64,000 nt of DNA, from assembly GCA_029257775.1 (NCBI GenBank), contig JARIAQ010000019.1:62001-126000 (forward strand), read 5' to 3'. Within the stretch, counting starts at the first letter, position 1; each line of letters starts with the position of its first letter. Under the pieces are notes generated by a model. It ran no database searches, had not been told where the DNA came from, and saw nothing but the letters and a program-made list of their open reading frames with translations. This document shows positions 59,127 through 64,000 of the stretch, piece after piece. Both the position numbers and the translations under genes were made by a program. Origin of the DNA: Blautia sp. (GTDB lineage Bacteria; Bacillota; Clostridia; Lachnospirales; Lachnospiraceae).

Positions 59127-60104
59127 ATGAAGTCATCAAATATTGGTGGACAAGCTGTAATGGAGGGAATTATGATGCGTCATAAAGATGTGTATTCCGT
59201 TGCAGTTAGAAAGCCAGATAAAGAAATAGAAGTAAAGGTTGAAGACTATAAGAGCGTTGTAAAATGCAAAAATATTCAGAAAGTTCCTATTTTGAGAGGT
59301 GTCTTTAACTTTATTGATTCACTAGTTGTAGGAACAAAATGTTTAATGTATTCGGCGACTTTTTTTGAAGATGAGGAAGAAGTAAAAAAAAGAGAGCAAT
59401 TAGAAGGCAAAGAAAAGGAAAAAGAACTGGCGAAGAAAGAAAAAGCAGATAAAGCTTTGATGACGGGAACGGTTATTCTGTCAATTGCATTGTCTGTGGG
59501 ACTGTTTATGGTATTACCGTATCTACTTGCAAGTCTTTTGCATAAAGTCGGAGCGTCAGAAACAGGAGTGACATTAGCAGAAGCAGCGGTGAGAATTGTT
59601 TTATTCTTATCTTATATGTTGTTGATTTCTAAGATGCAGGATATACAACGAGTTTTTATGTACCATGGGGCGGAACACAAATGTATTAATTGTGTGGAAC
59701 ATGGTCTTCCGCTAAATGTGAAAAATGTTATGAAAAGTTCAAGATTTCATAAAAGATGTGGAACCAGTTTTTTGTTTTTTGTGATTATTATCAGTATTAT
59801 TTTCTTTTTAGGTTTTTTCGCAGTGGTTCCGGTAAAGACTATATGGCTTCGCGTATTGGTTCGTATTTTGCTGGTCCCAGTAATTGCTGGAGTATCTTAT
59901 GAAGTTATTCGTTTAGCGGGAAATAGTGATAATTCCATAGTAACATTTCTTTCAAAGCCAGGTATAGCTCTTCAGAAGCTTACAACAAAAGAACCTACAC
60001 CAGATATGGCAGAGGTGGCAATTAAAGCGGTAGAGGCAGTTTTTGATTGGAAGACATATTTGGAAGAAAATTTCCCAGATGTAAAACTAGATGAGGAATA
60101 TTGA
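59127..60104 (+). CDS. yqhQ: DUF1385 (YqhQ-family) membrane protein
   Basis: IGGQAVMEGIMMRHKDVYSVAVRKPD, GVFNFIDSLVVGTKCLMYSA, YHGAEHKCINCVEHG, HKRCGTSFLFFV. Confidence 0.93.
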   Translation: MKSSNIGGQAVMEGIMMRHKDVYSVAVRKPDKEIEVKVEDYKSVVKCKNIQKVPILRGVFNFIDSLVVGTKCLMYSATFFEDEEEVKKREQLEGKEKEKELAKKEKADKALMTGTVILSIALSVGLFMVLPYLLASLLHKVGASETGVTLAEAAVRIVLFLSYMLLISKMQDIQRVFMYHGAEHKCINCVEHGLPLNVKNVMKSSRFHKRCGTSFLFFVIIISIIFFLGFFAVVPVKTIWLRVLVRILLVPVIAGVSYEVIRLAGNSDNSIVTFLSKPGIALQKLTTKEPTPDMAEVAIKAVEAVFDWKTYLEENFPDVKLDEEY

Positions 60105-60961
60105 TGAAAACATATAAGGATGCTTTAGAATACGGGAAAAAAAGTCTTTTAGAGTGCGAAATAGAAGACGCACAGCTTGATGCATGGCTTCTTTTAGAGT
60201 ATGTGTGTGGAATATCCAGAGGTTGGTACTTTGTGCATGAAGATGAAGATATCAGTCAGGAATGTATAGAGAGATATAAAATGCTCATTGAAAAGAGAGG
60301 AAAGCATATTCCTTTGCAGCAACTTACAAAAGAAGCTTATTTCTATGGAATGAAATTTTTTGTAAATGAAAATGTATTGATTCCCAGACAAGATACGGAA
60401 GTACTGGTAGAACGGGTTTTGAATTTGGCAAAAGGAAAGGAAAATCTAAAAATCCTGGATATGTGTACAGGAAGCGGTTGTATTTTACTGTCTTTGTTGG
60501 CAAATTTAGAGAAGGCATCAGGAATAGGCGTGGATTTATCTGAAAAAGCCCTTGAGGTTGCACGAAGAAATGGTAAAGAACAGGGAATAGAAGTTTCTTG
60601 GATACAGAGTGATTTATTTGACAAAGTATCTGGAATTTATGATATAATCGTTTCAAATCCACCGTATATTGAAACTTCTGTTATTGAAAATCTAATGGAT
60701 GAAGTAAAACTCTATGAGCCTCGTATGGCATTGGATGGAACAGAAGATGGTCTTTTCTTCTACAAGAGCATTGTAGAACAGGCAGTGGAATATCTAAAAG
60801 ATGATGGGATATTAGCTTTTGAAATAGGTTACAATCAGGGGAAAGCAGTTTCAGAATTGATGAATGAGAAGGGGTACATAGGAGTTCAAGTTTGGCAGGA
60901 TTTAGCAGGGCTTGATAGAGTAGTAACAGGAAGAGTTAAGAAGGAGGAACAACATGTTTGA
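60104..60961 (+). CDS. prmC: Release factor glutamine methyltransferase
   Basis: [41 protein letters not shown]; precedes prfA. Confidence 0.96.
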   Translation: MKTYKDALEYGKKSLLECEIEDAQLDAWLLLEYVCGISRGWYFVHEDEDISQECIERYKMLIEKRGKHIPLQQLTKEAYFYGMKFFVNENVLIPRQDTEVLVERVLNLAKGKENLKILDMCTGSGCILLSLLANLEKASGIGVDLSEKALEVARRNGKEQGIEVSWIQSDLFDKVSGIYDIIVSNPPYIETSVIENLMDEVKLYEPRMALDGTEDGLFFYKSIVEQAVEYLKDDGILAFEIGYNQGKAVSELMNEKGYIGVQVWQDLAGLDRVVTGRVKKEEQHV

Positions 60962-62027
60962 CAAATTAGAGGACATCTTAGTCCGCCTTGAAGAGATTTT
61001 AAATGAGTTAAATGAACCAACAGTGGCAAATGATACAACAAGATTTCAGAAGCTGATGAAAGAGCAGAGCGAGCTTCAGCCTATTGTAGATGCATATACA
61101 GAATATAAAAATTGCAAGGAAACAGTAGAGGATAGCCTGACGATGTTAGATGAAGAATCTGACGAAGAAATGCGTGAAATGTTAAAAGAGGAACTTTCTG
61201 AAGCGAAAAAGCGTATTGAAGAATTGGAACAAGAGTTGAAAATTCTTCTTTTACCGAAAGATCCAAATGATGATAAAAATGTTATTGTGGAAATCCGTGC
61301 AGGAGCAGGTGGCGATGAAGCAGCGCTATTTGCAGCTGAGATTTATAGAATGTATGTAAAATATGCAGAATCTCAGAACTGGAGAACTGAGATGTTAAGT
61401 TTAAATGAAAATGGAATCGGTGGATTTAAAGAAGTTACTTTTATGATTAACGGACAGGGCGCTTATTCTAAATTGAAATATGAAAGTGGTGTGCATCGTG
61501 TACAGCGTGTGCCAGAAACAGAAAGTGGCGGTCGTATTCATACTTCTACAATTACCGTTGCCATTATGCCAGAAGCAGAGGAAATTGATTTTGAGCTGGA
61601 TTTAAATGACTGTAAGTTTGATGTGTTTCGAGCATCTGGAAATGGTGGACAGTGCGTTAATACAACAGACTCCGCAGTACGTTTGACACATATTCCTACT
61701 GGTATTGTTATTTCCTGTCAGGATGAAAAGTCACAGTTAAAAAATAAAGATAAAGCTTTGAAAGTATTACGTTCTCGTTTGTATGATATGGAACTTCAGA
61801 AACGTCATGATGCAGAAGCGGAAGCCAGAAGAAGCCAAGTGGGAACAGGAGATCGTTCTGAAAAAATCAGAACTTATAATTTCCCACAGGGCCGTGTGAC
61901 AGATCACAGAATTAAGTTGACGCTTCATAAATTGGATAGCATTATGAATGGGGATATTCAGGAGGTTATTGATAATTTGATTGCGGCAGACCAGACTGCA
62001 AAACTGGCAAATATGAATGAGCAATAG
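60954..62027 (+). CDS. prfA: Peptide chain release factor 1
   Basis: [76 protein letters not shown]. Confidence 0.98.
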   Translation: MFDKLEDILVRLEEILNELNEPTVANDTTRFQKLMKEQSELQPIVDAYTEYKNCKETVEDSLTMLDEESDEEMREMLKEELSEAKKRIEELEQELKILLLPKDPNDDKNVIVEIRAGAGGDEAALFAAEIYRMYVKYAESQNWRTEMLSLNENGIGGFKEVTFMINGQGAYSKLKYESGVHRVQRVPETESGGRIHTSTITVAIMPEAEEIDFELDLNDCKFDVFRASGNGGQCVNTTDSAVRLTHIPTGIVISCQDEKSQLKNKDKALKVLRSRLYDMELQKRHDAEAEARRSQVGTGDRSEKIRTYNFPQGRVTDHRIKLTLHKLDSIMNGDIQEVIDNLIAADQTAKLANMNEQ

Positions 62028-62057
62028 GACTTTTTAAAATAGTAATTATTATTAAAT

Positions 62058-62540
62058 TTATTTTTGAATATGGGCAGAATTTCGAAATTCAGAGGGTGTG
62101 CAATGTTTGTAACGTTTAAATTGGCGCACAAAGTAACGGATGTTTTCATATCCGTTATTAAATGCAATTTCTGTAATAGGAACAGTAGTCTTTAAAAGTT
62201 GAGAAGCTGCCTGATTAATACGGTATTCATTTAAGTAGGCAAAGGGAGTTTTGCCTACTTTTTCTTTAAAAAATTTACAAAAATAGTTTTTGTTTAGAGG
62301 AATACATTTAGCCATAGAATCTAGTGTGATAGGTTCTGCATAGTGTTGCTCAATATAGGAAAAAATTTTTTTAAAGAATGGTTTTCAGAAGTTTTCTCAG
62401 TAGAATGTTCCGTATGGAAGGAAAAGGCTTGCTCCTGAAATAAAATTTCTAATATTTGTAATAAAATAATTTTTATAGAAAGGGCTGTTTGGGCAGAGAG
62501 ATTTTTTATACTAAAAGCAATGAAATGAAGAGAGAGGTAT
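62058..62540 (-). pseudogene. Frameshifted, N-terminally truncated AraC-family regulator remnant
   Basis: AraC HTH NYFCKFFKEKVGKTPFAYLNEYRINQAASQLLKTTVPITEIAFNNGYENIRYFVRQFKRYKHCTPSEFR; upstream half (LSAQTALSIKIILLQILEILFQ...) is in another frame, shift at the A/T run at ~62359-62372. Confidence 0.8.
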
Positions 62541-62545
62541 TTATT

Positions 62546-64000
62546 ATGAATAAAACATGGTGGAAAAGTAGCGTAATTTATCAGATTTATCCAAGGAGTT
62601 TTGCGGATAGTAATGGAGATGGAATTGGAGATATTAAAGGGATTACACAGCATTTAGATTATTTAAAAGAATTAGGAGTAGATGTTGTCTGGCTTTCTCC
62701 TATTTATCAATCCCCTAATGATGACAATGGATATGATATTTCTGATTATCAAAAGATTATGGATGATTTTGGTACCATGGATGATTTTGATGAAATGCTT
62801 GATGAAATGCATAAAAGAGGAATAAAATTGGTTATGGATTTAGTAGTAAATCATACATCAGATGAACATCCATGGTTTGTAGAGAGTCGAAAATCCAAAG
62901 ACAATCCCTATCGAGATTATTATATTTGGAAAGAAGGAAAAGAAGGAAAAGAACCAAATAACTGGGGAGCCTGTTTTGGTGGTTCTGCATGGGAATATGA
63001 TAAAGAAACAGAAATGTATTATCTACATTGTTTTTCTAAAAAACAGCCAGATTTAAATTGGGAAAATGAAGCAGTTAGAAAGCAAGTTTTTGATATGATG
63101 ACATGGTGGTGCGATAAGGGAATAGACGGATTTCGTATGGATGTGATTAGTATGATTTCGAAAGAATCTTCTTATCCTGATGGAGTTTCAAAAGATGGTT
63201 TATATGGAGATTTTGGACCATTTGTTTGTAATGGACCTCATGTCCATGAATATTTACAGGAAATGAATCAAAAAGTACTTTCTAAATATGATTTGATTAC
63301 AGTAGGGGAAGCTGCAGGGGTTACTATAGAAGAAGCAAAAAAATATGCTAACTTAAATGGCACAGAATTAAATATGATTTTTCAATTTGAACATACAGAT
63401 ATTACAAATGGGAAGGCGGGGAAATGGACAAATGAGAGATTTCAATTGAAGACGTTAAGAAAAATTCTGAATAAGTGGCAAACAGAATTAGAAGGAAAAG
63501 CATGGAATAGTCTTTATTGGGATAATCATGATCAGCCAAGAGCGGTATCGCGATTTGGAAATGATGGACCTATGTATCGTGAAATTTCTGCGAAAATGTT
63601 GGCAACTTGTCTTCATTTTATGAAAGGAACTCCATATATTTATCAAGGGGAAGAACTTGGTATGACAAATGCTTATTTTGATAAAATAGAAGATTATCGT
63701 GATATTGAGAGTATTCATGCTTTTCAAGAAATGACAAAAAACGGTCTTTTAACAGAAGAAGAAATGATGAGCGCATTAAAAGCAGTTAGTCGTGATAATG
63801 CCAGAACGCCTATGCAGTGGGATGATTGTGAAAATGCAGGGTTTACTACGGGGATACCATGGATTAAAGTAAATCCTAATTATTTACAGATTAATGCAAA
63901 AATAGCGTTGGAGGATAAAGATAGTATATTTTATTATTATCAGAAATTAATTAAAATGCGCAAAAAATATGAAATTATTGTAGATGGTGTTTTTGAAGGT
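62546..64000 (+). CDS. GH13 oligo-1,6-glucosidase/alpha-glucosidase, truncated by right edge
   Basis: MNKTWWKSSVIYQIYPRSFADSNGDGIGDIKGITQHLDYLKELGVDVVWLSPIYQSPNDDNGYDISDY; DLVVNHTSDEHPWF; GIDGFRMDVI; WDNHDQPRAVSRFG; missing from ORF track because no stop lies in the window. Confidence 0.96.
   Translation, partial: MNKTWWKSSVIYQIYPRSFADSNGDGIGDIKGITQHLDYLKELGVDVVWLSPIYQSPNDDNGYDISDYQKIMDDFGTMDDFDEMLDEMHKRGIKLVMDLVVNHTSDEHPWFVESRKSKDNPYRDYYIWKEGKEGKEPNNWGACFGGSAWEYDKETEMYYLHCFSKKQPDLNWENEAVRKQVFDMMTWWCDKGIDGFRMDVISMISKESSYPDGVSKDGLYGDFGPFVCNGPHVHEYLQEMNQKVLSKYDLITVGEAAGVTIEEAKKYANLNGTELNMIFQFEHTDITNGKAGKWTNERFQLKTLRKILNKWQTELEGKAWNSLYWDNHDQPRAVSRFGNDGPMYREISAKMLATCLHFMKGTPYIYQGEELGMTNAYFDKIEDYRDIESIHAFQEMTKNGLLTEEEMMSALKAVSRDNARTPMQWDDCENAGFTTGIPWIKVNPNYLQINAKIALEDKDSIFYYYQKLIKMRKKYEIIVDGVFEG

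Overview
This 64-kb window looks like core chromosome from a low-GC Firmicute, most likely a Lachnospiraceae (Blautia-like) member. That placement is inferred from gene content and codon use. From left to right it carries: the end of the spc/alpha ribosomal operon (secY, adk, map, KOW protein, infA, rpmJ, rpsM, rpsK, rpsD, rpoA, rplQ); type III glutamine synthetase; a MoxR-AAA/VWA pair; a divergent GT26-like gene; ftsE-ftsX-EnvC/M23-CtpA; a GPH transporter and GH2 glycosidase; a YtrA-type GntR/ABC operon; tRNA-Gly(GCC); a DarA-like c-di-AMP receptor; bcp; yaaA; ilvE; xpaC-telA; ispG; polC; purC; a CobD/HisC-like aminotransferase; a three-gene uncharacterised cassette; purB; an NhaC-type antiporter; a CNNM/CorC transporter; T-box-thrS; rho; rpmE; yqhQ; prmC; prfA; a frameshifted AraC remnant; and a GH13 glucosidase running off the right edge. 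I saw no CRISPR array, prophage or IS element. The best candidate for an undescribed system is the cassette at 40834-46511: a ~1179-aa scaffold-like protein, a degenerate Hsp70-like actin-fold protein and a TPR-like protein behind one strong promoter. Other leads are a multi-hairpin leader before rpsM, an acidic micro-ORF leader before the CNNM transporter, a MoxR/VWA pair of unknown substrate, and a GPH transporter that appears to have lost two conserved internal blocks. All family calls come from reading motifs by eye; no searches were run.
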